Positions 17,163 to 26,506 of a stretch of DNA of 64,000 nt are shown in pieces. Where the stretch lies: NCBI GenBank assembly GCA_046347475.1, contig JAXMGD010000001.1, forward strand, positions 1,178,001-1,242,000. The letters run 5' to 3'. Made by a program: the position numbers and the translations under genes. The notes under the pieces were generated by a model. That model was given only the letters and a program-made list of their open reading frames with translations, had not been told where the DNA came from and searched no databases. The DNA comes from CAMCXE01 sp046347475 (lineage in GTDB: Bacteria > Pseudomonadota > Gammaproteobacteria > Pseudomonadales > Cellvibrionaceae). Within the stretch, counting starts at the first letter, position 1. Every line of letters starts with the position of its first letter.

Positions 17163-18950
17163 ATGATTAATTACACAATCCCCAAGCGCGACATGATGTT
17201 TGTCTTGTTTGAGCTGTTGGACTACGAGCAACACCTGCAGAGCCTCAATGGCCCCGAGGCCCTCAGCCGTGACCTGGTGGAAGCCATTGTGGATGAGTGC
17301 GGCAAATTTTGTGAAAACGTCATAGCGCCCCTCAACTCCTCCGGCGATAAAGAAGGCTGCCATTGGCAGGACGGTGTGGTGACGACACCCAAAGGCTTTA
17401 AAGAGGCCTATCAGCAGTATGTAGCTGGTGGTTGGCCCAGTATGACCCACCCGGTGGAATACGGCGGCCAGGGCTTGCCTGTCTCCATGGAAACCCTGGT
17501 GAGCGATATGGTAGGCGCGGCCAACTGGGCCTGGGGCATGTATCCGGGGCTCTCACACGGCGCGATGCACACTCTGAGTTTGCACGGCACCGAGGAGCAA
17601 AAAGCCACCTATTTAACCAAGCTGGTGGCGGGCGAGTGGACCGGCACCATGTGTTTAACTGAATCCCACTGCGGCACCGACCTCGGCATGTTGCGCACCA
17701 AGGCAGAGCCCCAAGCCGACGGCACTTATAGCATCAGCGGCAGCAAAATGTTTATCTCCGCTGGTGAACACGATCTCACCGAAAATATTGTGCATATTGT
17801 TTTAGCGCGTATACCCGGCGCCCCTGAAGGCACCAAAGGTATTTCATTATTTATTGTGCCGAAATTTTTACCCGATGCAGCGGGTGCCGTGGGTACACGC
17901 AATGCGGTGAGTTGTGCGTCCATCGAACACAAAATGGGTATTCACGCCAACGCCACCTGTGTACTAAATTTTGACGGCGCTAAGGGGTTTTTAATTGGTG
18001 AACCCAATCGCGGCCTGCATTATATGTTCACCTTTATGAATAATGCGCGGCTGGGCACTGCGGTGCAGGGCTTAAGCCACGCCCAATTGGGTTTTCAAAA
18101 ATCTTTAAGTTACGCCAAAGAACGCCTGCAATCGCGCTCTTTATCCGGCGTGAAAAATCCCTCCGGCCCCGCCGACCCCATTATTGTGCACCCGGATGTG
18201 CGCCGCATGTTATTAACCCAAAAAGCTATGGCCGAAGGTGGCCGTATGCTGGCCTATTCCACCGCATTATTGGTGGATAAAGATGCCTTTGCCAGTGATG
18301 AAGATCAGCGCAAAGAGGCCGCGGAATTATTAGCCTTGTTAACACCCATTGCCAAAGCTTTTATGACCGAAACCGGTTTTGAATGCGCAAGCCTTGCTTT
18401 GCAGTGTTTTGGTGGTCATGGTTATATTCAAGAGTGGGGCGTGGAGCAAAACCTGCGCGATAGCCGTATCGCTATGTTGTACGAGGGCACCACTGGAATT
18501 CAGGCATTAGATTTATTAGGCCGTAAAATTTTAATGACTCAAGGGGAAAGCCTAAAACGCTTTACCAAAATTATTCACAAATACTGCAAGAGCCAGGAAG
18601 GCAACGAACACATGGCGGAATTTATTGAACCCTTGGCCGCCAAAAATAAAGAGTGGGGTGAGTTGACCTTGCAAATTGGTATGAAAGCCATGAGCAACCC
18701 CGATGAAGTGGGCGCTGCGGCCGTGGATTATTTAATGTATTCAGGCCTGGTAACCTTTGCCTACTGGTGGGCGCGCGCAGCGGAAATTGCGTTGGCTAAA
18801 CAGGATGAACCCTTTTACGCTGCAAAAATCACCACCGCGCGTTTTTTCTATCAGCGTTTATTACCCCGCACACTGACCTACGCCGAAGCGATGAAAACCG
18901 GCGTGGGGGTATTAGATGCTTTGGATGCCGAGCATTTTTCCTTCGATTAA
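17163..18950 (+). CDS. Acyl-CoA dehydrogenase with extra C-terminal domain
   Basis: FAD enzyme (595 aa) that makes trans-2-enoyl-CoA in fatty-acid beta-oxidation. Seen: the FAD-contact stretch CLTESHCGTDLGMLRTKA, the substrate-contact region, GGHGYIQEWGVEQNLRDSRI and the catalytic-Glu segment LYEGTTGIQALDLLGRK. After about 470 residues comes the additional helical domain found in long bacterial acyl-CoA dehydrogenases. ATG 17163 follows AAGGTG. It stands alone with a terminator after it; other beta-oxidation genes are not in view. The chain-length preference is unknown. Confidence 0.93.
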   Translation: MINYTIPKRDMMFVLFELLDYEQHLQSLNGPEALSRDLVEAIVDECGKFCENVIAPLNSSGDKEGCHWQDGVVTTPKGFKEAYQQYVAGGWPSMTHPVEYGGQGLPVSMETLVSDMVGAANWAWGMYPGLSHGAMHTLSLHGTEEQKATYLTKLVAGEWTGTMCLTESHCGTDLGMLRTKAEPQADGTYSISGSKMFISAGEHDLTENIVHIVLARIPGAPEGTKGISLFIVPKFLPDAAGAVGTRNAVSCASIEHKMGIHANATCVLNFDGAKGFLIGEPNRGLHYMFTFMNNARLGTAVQGLSHAQLGFQKSLSYAKERLQSRSLSGVKNPSGPADPIIVHPDVRRMLLTQKAMAEGGRMLAYSTALLVDKDAFASDEDQRKEAAELLALLTPIAKAFMTETGFECASLALQCFGGHGYIQEWGVEQNLRDSRIAMLYEGTTGIQALDLLGRKILMTQGESLKRFTKIIHKYCKSQEGNEHMAEFIEPLAAKNKEWGELTLQIGMKAMSNPDEVGAAAVDYLMYSGLVTFAYWWARAAEIALAKQDEPFYAAKITTARFFYQRLLPRTLTYAEAMKTGVGVLDALDAEHFSFD

Positions 18951-18959
18951 ACCGTTTTA

Positions 18960-18992
18960 TTAACCCTGCGACACAATATGTCGCCGGGTGAA
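18960..18992. repeat. TTAACCCTGCGACA palindrome
   Basis: TTAACCCTGCGACA (18960-18973), 5 bases, TGTCGCCGGGTGAA (18979-18992): an imperfect hairpin of the same dispersed family as 1508-1675, just after the acyl-CoA dehydrogenase stop. Confidence 0.65.
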
Positions 18993-19003
18993 TGATTGGG
19001 AAT

Positions 19004-19027
19004 AAGGCTGCTTTGGCAGCCTTTTTT
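19004..19027 (+). terminator. Rho-independent terminator after acyl-CoA dehydrogenase gene
   Basis: AAGGCTGC (19004-19011), loop TTTG, GCAGCCTT (19016-19023), with the T-run reaching 19027. Placed to end transcription of the gene at 17163-18950. Confidence 0.85.
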
Positions 19028-19095
19028 GTATGTGATGGCAGGGGGGCATTGCCCTTGTGGAAATATGTACACCCGTTGCAATCAATAATCAGGGC

Positions 19096-22000
19096 TTAAC
19101 TCGCCAATTTATTGATGGGTGAATGTTCTAAATACTTTTCCATGCAGGAAATTAATGCTTCGCGATTGACCGGTTTGCTTAAAAAGTCATTGCCCTGGGC
19201 GCGAAAACATTCATCTATATCGCTCGGCTGAGTTTTGGCGCTAACAAATACAATAGGTAATTGCTCCCGCGAATACAGTGTGCGAATTAACCGGCAGGTT
19301 TCAATGCCGGACAATTTGGGCATCATAATATCCAGCAAAATTAAATCGCAGCTAAGCCCTAGGTTCAGTGCATCTATTGCCTCTTGGCCGTTGGCAGCCT
19401 CATAGACAATAAAGCCATATTTAAGGCCTTGGCTGCGCAATATGGTGCGGTTAATGGCTTCGTCATCAACCACCATAATTTTTTTCACCGCCTGAATAGC
19501 TTGGTAGTTTTTCGGATAAAACACCGGCAGTGGGCTCTCCTGGTTTAAGCTGCTGCTAGCCGAGTTATTCATAGCCTGCTGCGTGCTGGTGATTGGGGTT
19601 TGGGTTGGCGGTGGGGTTGGGTCCTCGATTGTCTCTTCTAAACTGGCGGCTGAATTTACTTGGTTGAGTTCATCCTGGCTCGCTTGTTTTAGCCGCACCT
19701 TAAATGTTGTGCCTTCGCCAGGTTTAGATTGCACCTCTAAGGTTCCCCCTTGGGCCTCCACGAAATATTTCGCGATGGTTAAACCAAGGCCCGTGCCATT
19801 TTTGGTTAATGCACCTGAGGCGGCAATTTGGGTAAACGATTCATAAATTTTCGGCAATTGATCTTCGCTCATGCCAATACCCGTATCGGCAATACTAATG
19901 CAGACAGCATCCCCCTCAACCCATGCCTCAATGCAAATTGTGCCCCGCTCGGTGTACTTTATCGCATTGGTAACAAGGTTATACACCACTCGGCGAGTAC
20001 GTTCGGCATCGCCATATAAAAGTGGATATTGCCCTATGGCGTGGTTAATTAATTGCACTTGATTGGATGCGATGGACGGTGTGCATTCATTGACCACATC
20101 GGCAATAACCGAATTGATATTAAAACAGGAGCGCACTAATTGTAGAGAGGCTGTTTTGGCGGTGGAGAAATCCAATACATCATTAATGAGCCGCTCAAGC
20201 CTGCGCCCGCAACTGACAATCATGTCGATATGCTTGAGGGTCGCGGCAGATTGGCCGCCTGCGATACCATCTTGCAAGGCTTGGGCAATGCCAATAATTC
20301 CATTCACGGGTGTGCGCAATTCGTGGGATGTATTCGCCATAAAATCATCTTTTAAAGCATCCAATTCGCGCAGCTTGTTATTGAGCTGTTTTTGCCGCCT
20401 GTAGCGATTATTTTGCGCAATGACATACCAGGCCGCAAGGCTGATGGCAAGGCCGATGTAAATACAATAAGCCCACCAGGTTTTCCAGTGTGCGGGCAAT
20501 ACAATTATGTCTACCGATTTTTCTTCATCACCCCAAACATTATCGTTATTGGCTGCGCGCACCACAAAGCGGTAGCGGCCAGCGTCTAAATGGGTGTAGG
20601 TGGCTTTATTGTTGGTGGACTGTTTATGCCACTGATTATCAAAGCCCTCTAATTTGTAGATATAAGTATTATCCCCATAGGTGCGGTAATTGGTGGCGGT
20701 AAAACGCAAAGAAAACATGGGGTCTTTATGGGTGAGCGTAATGCGAGGCGTAACGAGTATATCGCCTTGAATCACCGTGTTGCGGCTGGAGGGTAGGATG
20801 GTTTCATTTAATAATTCTAATTCAGTAAAAAATACCTTGGGTTTGGCAAGGTTGCTGGTTACCTTGTCGGGGTTGAGGAGATTAAAGCCATTGGCGCCGC
20901 CAAATAATAATTCACCACTACTGAGCCGATAAGCGGCGCCATGGCTAAATTCGCCATTTTGCACCCAGCTTTTGTCGGTGTAGGTGTGCGTCTCAAGGGT
21001 GTCGGGGTTTAACGAGGTAATATTATTGGTGTTTGTTACCCATAAAATGCCGCGCTTATCTTCGACTATAGCCTGTACATCTTTATTTCTAAAACCTGCT
21101 TGGGTGTCAATGCGGGTAAATGAGCGACTTTCCGGGTGGTATAGGTTTAAACCGCCCCCGATGGTGCACACCCATATGCGCGCTTTGGAATCTTTAAATA
21201 GCCAAATCACTTGGTTGCTGGCAAGGCTTTTATCGTCGCTCGGATTATTGTGTAAATAACTAAAGCGTTTGGTGGTGGGGTCAAATATATTGATGCCATT
21301 GTTGGTGCCTATCCAAATACGCCCTTCATCATCCTCTAACAATGCCCAGCCGGTAGTATCGGTAGGCGATTTATTGCCATCTTGATTTTGTCGATAGGTG
21401 GTGAATTCCTGGCTTGCAGAACTGTACTGAATAATGCCTTGATTCATGGTGCCGAAATAAATATCGCCGTTTTTCGCTTCTAACATACTCCAGACGCTAT
21501 CGCCTTCAAACTGTCCGCGATTGTTGCCAGTGTTGTCGGTTGCGTCGGGATTAAAATGTTGATAGCTGAGTGTTTTTGGGTTGAAGCGCGTGACGCCCTG
21601 GGCCCAGGTGCCCATCCAGATATTGCCCTGGCTATCATTGAGCAGTGATAAAACCGTATGCGGAAATTGATGTGCGGCGAAGTCAAAACCCTTATAGCTG
21701 CGTGAAAAGGTGTTGGTTTGGCGGTCAAAATACACCAGCCCTAAGCTATCAAGCCCCAGCCAAATATTGTGTTCTTGATCCTCGGCAAATGCCCAAGTAG
21801 TGTTGGCAAATAGGCCTGCGTCGGATTTAATAAAATTGGCATAATAGGCAAAATAATTGTTGGTTTGATTGTAGTGATAAAGCCCAGTGGGGAAGGTGCT
21901 CACCCATAAGTCACCTTCTCGATCTTCAAATACCGTGCGCACCACGGGAGCGCCGAGTGAGGTTGGCGATACCGTGCGTGTGTATGAGCCGAAGCTGCGG

Positions 22001-22911
22001 CTTATGGGGTCGTAATACATTAAGCCGTTGCCGTCTGTTCCCATCCAGAGTATGCCGTTTTTATCTTCAATTATTTTCCAGATGGTGACGTTTTTGATAT
22101 TTTCCACTACGTTTTTAAGCGGGATTGCTGTAAAAGTTTTTGTGCTGGGGTTGAAGGTGTAAAGGCCTTTTTCATGGCCGATCCAAATAGTGCCTCGGGA
22201 GTCTTTTAGCACTGAGCGCGTAAGGCTAAGCGGTAGGCTTTTATGGTCTTGTGTGTTGGGTTGGAATTTTTCCAGGCTGTCGTTTTTTTTGTTCCAAATA
22301 AACACGGCTTCGGCGGTCACCAATAAATATTCATCGCCCTGAATGTTGAGCATTTTTAAAATGGGGCCGTCAATAACCGGCGATTGGGTGAGGTAGAGCG
22401 TAAATTTATCCTGCAGCCGATTGTATAGCGCCACGCCATTACCGCCGACTATCCAAAGATTGTGCTGCTCGTCTTCGAACATTTCGGTAAAGTTTTGCTG
22501 CAGATTTTTTCCGTCGATAGTTTTTTCAATTTTATAGGAATGGAAGTTATCTTGGTTGCGGTTTAAACGCGCCACGCCTGCACTGGCTGTGGCTACCCAT
22601 AATTCACCTTGGGAATCTTTAAAAATATCGGTAATGCTATCATCGCCTAAGGCATTAGGATCTTTTGGGTCGGCTTTATAAGTATGAATACGATAACCAT
22701 CATACCGGGCGAGGCCGCGGCGGCCACCGAGCCAAAGAAACCCTAAATCATCTTGGCCTATAGCAACAATTTCACCTATGGAGTCACCGGCATTAAATGC
22801 GATGCGAGAAAAATTCGGGGTGTCACCTAGCGGCCCTGCAGCCGTGGCGATAGAAGAAAAAAATAACTCCAGGATGATTGCCATCACCCCAAGGAATAAA
22901 CAACGCATCAT
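19096..22911 (-). CDS. Hybrid sensor kinase with periplasmic beta-propeller (HTCS-like)
   Basis: Membrane hybrid two-component protein of about 1271 aa. Order: signal/anchor helix (about 1-25); two seven-bladed propellers built of repeats such as DSQGELWVATASAGVARLN and DKNGILWMGTDGNGLMYYD (about 30-660); a Y_Y_Y-type beta-sandwich (about 690-770); membrane helix (about 785-803); HisKA with His863 in TSHELRTPVNG; ATPase domain with GTGLGLTIAKYF; a Pro/Thr/Ser linker; a receiver domain with Asp1194 in LILLDIMMPK. There is no C-terminal AraC helix-turn-helix, unlike classical Bacteroides HTCS proteins, so the phosphoryl group must pass to another protein. Such propellers usually sense glycan fragments. 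Start uncertain (GTG 22929 or ATG 22908 possible; no clear ribosome site). Confidence 0.9.
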   Translation of the reverse strand: MMRCLFLGVMAIILELFFSSIATAAGPLGDTPNFSRIAFNAGDSIGEIVAIGQDDLGFLWLGGRRGLARYDGYRIHTYKADPKDPNALGDDSITDIFKDSQGELWVATASAGVARLNRNQDNFHSYKIEKTIDGKNLQQNFTEMFEDEQHNLWIVGGNGVALYNRLQDKFTLYLTQSPVIDGPILKMLNIQGDEYLLVTAEAVFIWNKKNDSLEKFQPNTQDHKSLPLSLTRSVLKDSRGTIWIGHEKGLYTFNPSTKTFTAIPLKNVVENIKNVTIWKIIEDKNGILWMGTDGNGLMYYDPISRSFGSYTRTVSPTSLGAPVVRTVFEDREGDLWVSTFPTGLYHYNQTNNYFAYYANFIKSDAGLFANTTWAFAEDQEHNIWLGLDSLGLVYFDRQTNTFSRSYKGFDFAAHQFPHTVLSLLNDSQGNIWMGTWAQGVTRFNPKTLSYQHFNPDATDNTGNNRGQFEGDSVWSMLEAKNGDIYFGTMNQGIIQYSSASQEFTTYRQNQDGNKSPTDTTGWALLEDDEGRIWIGTNNGINIFDPTTKRFSYLHNNPSDDKSLASNQVIWLFKDSKARIWVCTIGGGLNLYHPESRSFTRIDTQAGFRNKDVQAIVEDKRGILWVTNTNNITSLNPDTLETHTYTDKSWVQNGEFSHGAAYRLSSGELLFGGANGFNLLNPDKVTSNLAKPKVFFTELELLNETILPSSRNTVIQGDILVTPRITLTHKDPMFSLRFTATNYRTYGDNTYIYKLEGFDNQWHKQSTNNKATYTHLDAGRYRFVVRAANNDNVWGDEEKSVDIIVLPAHWKTWWAYCIYIGLAISLAAWYVIAQNNRYRRQKQLNNKLRELDALKDDFMANTSHELRTPVNGIIGIAQALQDGIAGGQSAATLKHIDMIVSCGRRLERLINDVLDFSTAKTASLQLVRSCFNINSVIADVVNECTPSIASNQVQLINHAIGQYPLLYGDAERTRRVVYNLVTNAIKYTERGTICIEAWVEGDAVCISIADTGIGMSEDQLPKIYESFTQIAASGALTKNGTGLGLTIAKYFVEAQGGTLEVQSKPGEGTTFKVRLKQASQDELNQVNSAASLEETIEDPTPPPTQTPITSTQQAMNNSASSSLNQESPLPVFYPKNYQAIQAVKKIMVVDDEAINRTILRSQGLKYGFIVYEAANGQEAIDALNLGLSCDLILLDIMMPKLSGIETCRLIRTLYSREQLPIVFVSAKTQPSDIDECFRAQGNDFLSKPVNREALISCMEKYLEHSPINKLAS

Positions 22912-23263
22912 TCGTAATTGGCCAATCACATCGAGGCAACATCAACCCGTACCGGTGTTGCGGTCAATTGTTAGGATAGCTGTCGAAGCGCGTGTCTGCC
23001 GAAGATGCCGATAAAGTGCGTGGCCAACGAATAGCGTGTTATATCTATTCGTTAAATTATTGTTTGTTTTTAGAATGAGTGCAGGGGGATCAACCGTCTG
23101 CTGCAGGACTGTTTAGCAGTTGATTCAAGCTTTGGTCGTTTTAGTAGGGTGAAGACACAAAAGATCAGGAGGGTCTATTGTGTCTTCGCATTATCCATAC
23201 GTGATTGTGGGGATTAGCGCGCTTATGGACATGAGCGGGAAGCACGTCCGTGTGCTGTACCAA
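22912..23263. other. Gap between sensor kinase and aroA
   Basis: About 350 bases upstream of the sensor kinase and downstream of aroA. I see no gene, terminator or repeat that I can support; the kinase promoter should lie here. Confidence 0.4.
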
Positions 23264-24553
23264 TTAACGCACCACCTGGGCAAAGACAGAAAAATAAGTA
23301 GGAAAGGTTTTCGCCGTGCATTTGGGGTCGTTAATGCGCACCGGCACACCGGCAAGGCTTGCCAGGGAAAAACACATAGCCATGCGATGATCGTCGTAGG
23401 TGTCGATGCTGGCGTTGGGTGTGAGGGTTTTAAGCGGCTGAACCGCCAGCCAATCCGGCCCTTCTTCTACCTGGGCGCCTAGTTTGCGCAGCTCGGTAGC
23501 CATGGCGGCTATGCGGTCCGTCTCTTTTACTCGCCAGCTGGCGATGTTACTCAAGCGGCAGGGGCCGTCGCAAAACAGCGCCACTACGGCCAGGGTCATG
23601 GCGGCGTCGGGTATGTGGTTAAAGTCGCGGTTGAAGGCTTTGAGTGGTTGGCCTTTAGGCAGGCTCGCCTCCACCCAGTTATCACCGTAGTTAATCTGTA
23701 CACCGATGTGCTCGAGGGCTTCGGCAAAGGCTATATCGCCTTGAATGCTGTTTTTACCCACACCCATCACCCGCACCGGGCCGCCGCCCAGAGCTCCGGC
23801 GGCAAGAAAATACGACGCCGAGGAGGCATCGCCCTCTACATGAAGCTGGCCGGGGCTTAGGTAACTCTGGCCCGCTGCGATGGAAAAGGCCTCCCAGCCG
23901 CTGCGCTGCACCTGCACACCAAACTGCGCCATGAGTTTTAGAGTGATCTCAATATAGGGTTTGGAGATGAGTTCGCTGGCTAGGGTAATGTGCGCGGCCT
24001 GGCCTAGGGTGGGCAGCGCCATCAAGAGCGCGGTGAGGAATTGGCTGGAGACATCGCCGCGAATGGATACGCTGGCCACGTCTTTAATCTGCGCCGGTTT
24101 GATCAAGAGGGGTGGGAAGCCTGGGTTTTCCAAATAGGTGATATCGGCACCCAATTGGCGTAGGGCATCGACCAGATCGCCAATCGGCCGCTCGTGCATA
24201 CGCGGTACGCCGCGCAGCGTATAGGTGCCGCCGCTAAAGGCGAGGGCGGCGGTGAGAGGGCGAAAGGCGGTGCCTGCGTTGCCGAGGAATAAATCTGCAG
24301 TTTTAACCGGGAACTGCCCACCGCAGCCGGTGACGCGGTATTGCTGGGGGGTTAACTGCTCGACCTGTACGCCCAGAGTGTTGAGCGCTTCGAGCATGCG
24401 GTCGGTATCGTCGGAGGCGAGCAGGTCGTGAATCAGCGTCTGCCCCTTACTTAAAGCCGCCAGCAGCAAGGTGCGGTTAGAAATACTTTTCGAGCCGGGA
24501 AGGGTGACGGTGCCAGAGGCGCATCTGGCGGCGGGCAAGTCGAGAAATTCCAT
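23264..24553 (-). CDS. aroA: EPSP synthase (3-phosphoshikimate 1-carboxyvinyltransferase)
   Basis: Sixth step of the shikimate pathway: joins phosphoenolpyruvate to shikimate-3-phosphate. 429 aa, normal length. Seen: LPGSKSISNRTLLLAALS near the N-terminus, LFLGNAGTAFRPLTAALA (class I form with the NAGTA.R motif), the substrate stretch GDVSSQFLTALL, and DHRMAMCFSLA. It is of the glyphosate-sensitive class I type by the NAGTA(x)RPL motif. Stands alone on the minus strand; no aro or cmk neighbours. Confidence 0.96.
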   Translation of the reverse strand: MEFLDLPAARCASGTVTLPGSKSISNRTLLLAALSKGQTLIHDLLASDDTDRMLEALNTLGVQVEQLTPQQYRVTGCGGQFPVKTADLFLGNAGTAFRPLTAALAFSGGTYTLRGVPRMHERPIGDLVDALRQLGADITYLENPGFPPLLIKPAQIKDVASVSIRGDVSSQFLTALLMALPTLGQAAHITLASELISKPYIEITLKLMAQFGVQVQRSGWEAFSIAAGQSYLSPGQLHVEGDASSASYFLAAGALGGGPVRVMGVGKNSIQGDIAFAEALEHIGVQINYGDNWVEASLPKGQPLKAFNRDFNHIPDAAMTLAVVALFCDGPCRLSNIASWRVKETDRIAAMATELRKLGAQVEEGPDWLAVQPLKTLTPNASIDTYDDHRMAMCFSLASLAGVPVRINDPKCTAKTFPTYFSVFAQVVR

Positions 24554-24660
24554 AGGATACCGTTATCAAAGGGGCAAAAATAAAGGCCCGCAAGGCTAGC
24601 GAACTCACTGGGGAAACACAATGTGCGCTGGGGCAGATTAAAGTGTGCGGCGGCTTTTTA

Positions 24661-24776
24661 TTAACTCGACGGCTTTTAGTGCCGGGTTACTAAGTGCGGC
24701 AGGAAAGCCGCACCGACGCCTAAGCCGTCGCGAGCCCGACTAAAACAAGCACAGTCACGTGTTTGCGCCGGGTTAA
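24661..24776. repeat. TTAACTCGACGGC...GCCGGGTTAA palindromic element
   Basis: Starts TTAACTCGACGGC and ends GCGCCGGGTTAA, with internal pairs TGCGGC...GCCGCA and GACGGCTTTTAG against inner complementary pieces. It is the second long member of the dispersed family seen at 1508-1675 and shares the interior CTAAAAC..TGTTTT motif. Confidence 0.6.
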
Positions 24777-24873
24777 TAAGAGCAATACAAGAATCGGGTC
24801 GGCAGGCTAGCTGTATTCTAGCTGGGCAGGGCAAAATGCTTGGCCATCCAGGGCCTTAGCGATCCTCAAATTG

Positions 24874-24960
24874 TAGGGGCAGCCCTTGTGGCTGCCCAAA
24901 CGTCTAAATATCTACAGGTTTAGATTGATGAAACCGGGCGACCACAAGGGCCGCCCCTCC
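24874..24960. repeat. GGGGCRGCCCTTGTGG inverted repeat
   Basis: TAGGGGCAGCCCTTGTGGCT (from 24874) faces AACACCACAAGGG-type sequence at 24936-24960, whose complement reads GGAGGGGCGGCCCTTGTGGT; about 20 of 22 central bases agree. Inverted repeats with this wording are widespread in gammaproteobacterial intergenic regions (known from general experience), so this is a MITE-like element. Confidence 0.6.
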
Positions 24961-25003
24961 GCTGGGTACTTGCTGAAAATTAAGTATTTAGCAATTGCAG
25001 GTA

Positions 25004-26506
25004 CTAAAGCGCCTTTAAAACCGCCAAGGCCGCACCTAAGCCCGTTTCCGCTGCGCCTTCCATATAACCTTGGAAATTCGCCGAGCAGTGTTCACCGGCA
25101 AAATACAGATTACCCACCGACTCACCTTCTACCCCAGCAAATGCCGACCACTGGCCAACCCTATAACAGGCATAGCTGCCGAGGGTATGGGGGTGCTCCG
25201 GCCAATAAAACATGCCGAAGCGCTCGTTATAAAACTGCTGCAGGCTGGGGTAGATTTTGTTGAGCTGGCGCAGGTACACCTGGGCCTGCACAGGCTTGGG
25301 GTTGGCGAGCATATTGGTGGAGTTGCGCCCACCGGTGAACACCGTAAGGCCGCCCGCCTCGCCAGATTGCAGCTGGCTGTTATCCCAGGCCAGTTGCACA
25401 GAGGTATCGGAAAATACTTGGCCGCTAAAACCCAGCTCGCGCCAAAGCCGTTTATGAAAACCCAAAAAGAACTTGGCGTTGGTGCCATAGCCGAGGGCGT
25501 TAATGGCCAGGCGTTTGGTGGCGCTGATGCCGTCGATATTGAGTGTTACTTGGCGCAGCTTGGTAAAGGGCAGGGTGCAGATGACGTAATCAAAATACAC
25601 ATCCTCGCCGTTGCGGAATAAAACTCTGAAACCCGGGCCTGCGGTGCTGATGGCTTCAACTTCATAACTTAAATGAATGTTGGGTAATTGCTCGGCGAGT
25701 TTATCCACCAATTGTTGGTTGCCACCGGCAATTTTAAAGCGCTCGTCACTTTCGCCGAACATTTCAAAATCTTTGGCTTTAAGGCTGGGGTCGAATAAAA
25801 ATAAAAAATTAATCGCCGATTGTTCCGCTGCATCCAAGCCATATTCAGTGGTAAATGCGCTGTCGAATAATGCCAGTAACCAGCCGGAAACACCTTTTTT
25901 TACCAGGTAATCAATAATGCTGATCTGATCGAATTTGCGAGCGCTGCCGATATTTTTGTAGGTAATTTCATCGGGCAGCTCATCGATGTCTGCCAGAATT
26001 GCTTTGCTAACAGGATGTAATGCCTTGATTAAATCCTCCACCGTGTAGTGATTGTTGTCGATAAAAAAATCGTACTTGTCTACTTTGGTATCGGTGGCGG
26101 TATCGAGCAGGCCGAGTTTGAATTCTTTAGCAAGCGCCAGGAGGGTTTTGTGGTTGCTATCGATAAACTCCCCGCCCAGCTCCGTCACCAGGCCATCGGC
26201 CAGGAGATTATGTTGGCTATACACCCGCCCGCCCGTGCGCTCGGCTGCATCATATAAGTGAGCGCTAATGCCGTGTTTCTTGAGCGTGTAACCCGCCATC
26301 AGCCCGGCCATGCCCGCGCCTAAAATAGCAATCTGCGGTTTGCGTTTGGTCTTTGTGTTGCTGGCACAACCGGCTAGCGCGAGGCTCGCCAGGCCGCCTT
26401 TGATTAATTGGCGGCGCTTGATCGACTCGGCGAGCACGTGGCTCGGCAGGCTCTGCCAGAAGGATTCTCTTAGGTTGTGCAATAAAGGCTGTTTGGGTGC
26501 GCGCAT
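25004..26506 (-). CDS. Flavin amine oxidase family protein, probable Tat-exported lipoprotein
   Basis: FAD-dependent oxidase (500 aa) of the monoamine-oxidase family. The dinucleotide fold IAILGAGMAGLMAGYTL starts near residue 58; TGGRVYS follows; the C-terminal FAD site is LYFAGEHCSANFQGYMEGAAETG. Residues 30-50 read KRRQLIKGGLASLALAGCAS: a twin-arginine followed by a hydrophobic stretch and lipobox LAGC, so it is probably folded with FAD in the cytosol, exported by Tat and lipidated. Export of a flavin amine oxidase in this way is less usual. Substrate unknown (amine, amino acid or other). Stands alone. Confidence 0.87.
   Translation of the reverse strand: MRAPKQPLLHNLRESFWQSLPSHVLAESIKRRQLIKGGLASLALAGCASNTKTKRKPQIAILGAGMAGLMAGYTLKKHGISAHLYDAAERTGGRVYSQHNLLADGLVTELGGEFIDSNHKTLLALAKEFKLGLLDTATDTKVDKYDFFIDNNHYTVEDLIKALHPVSKAILADIDELPDEITYKNIGSARKFDQISIIDYLVKKGVSGWLLALFDSAFTTEYGLDAAEQSAINFLFLFDPSLKAKDFEMFGESDERFKIAGGNQQLVDKLAEQLPNIHLSYEVEAISTAGPGFRVLFRNGEDVYFDYVICTLPFTKLRQVTLNIDGISATKRLAINALGYGTNAKFFLGFHKRLWRELGFSGQVFSDTSVQLAWDNSQLQSGEAGGLTVFTGGRNSTNMLANPKPVQAQVYLRQLNKIYPSLQQFYNERFGMFYWPEHPHTLGSYACYRVGQWSAFAGVEGESVGNLYFAGEHCSANFQGYMEGAAETGLGAALAVLKAL

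Larger units (their letters stand above)
24554..25003. other. Gap with two repeat types
   Basis: About 450 bases between amine oxidase and aroA genes. The only structure seen is a palindromic repeat at 24661-24776 and an inverted repeat at 24874-24960 (separate entries). Confidence 0.5.

Noticed and set aside
23180..23482. A 100-codon plus-strand open frame at the aroA end.
   Set aside because: Mostly antisense to aroA; no family.
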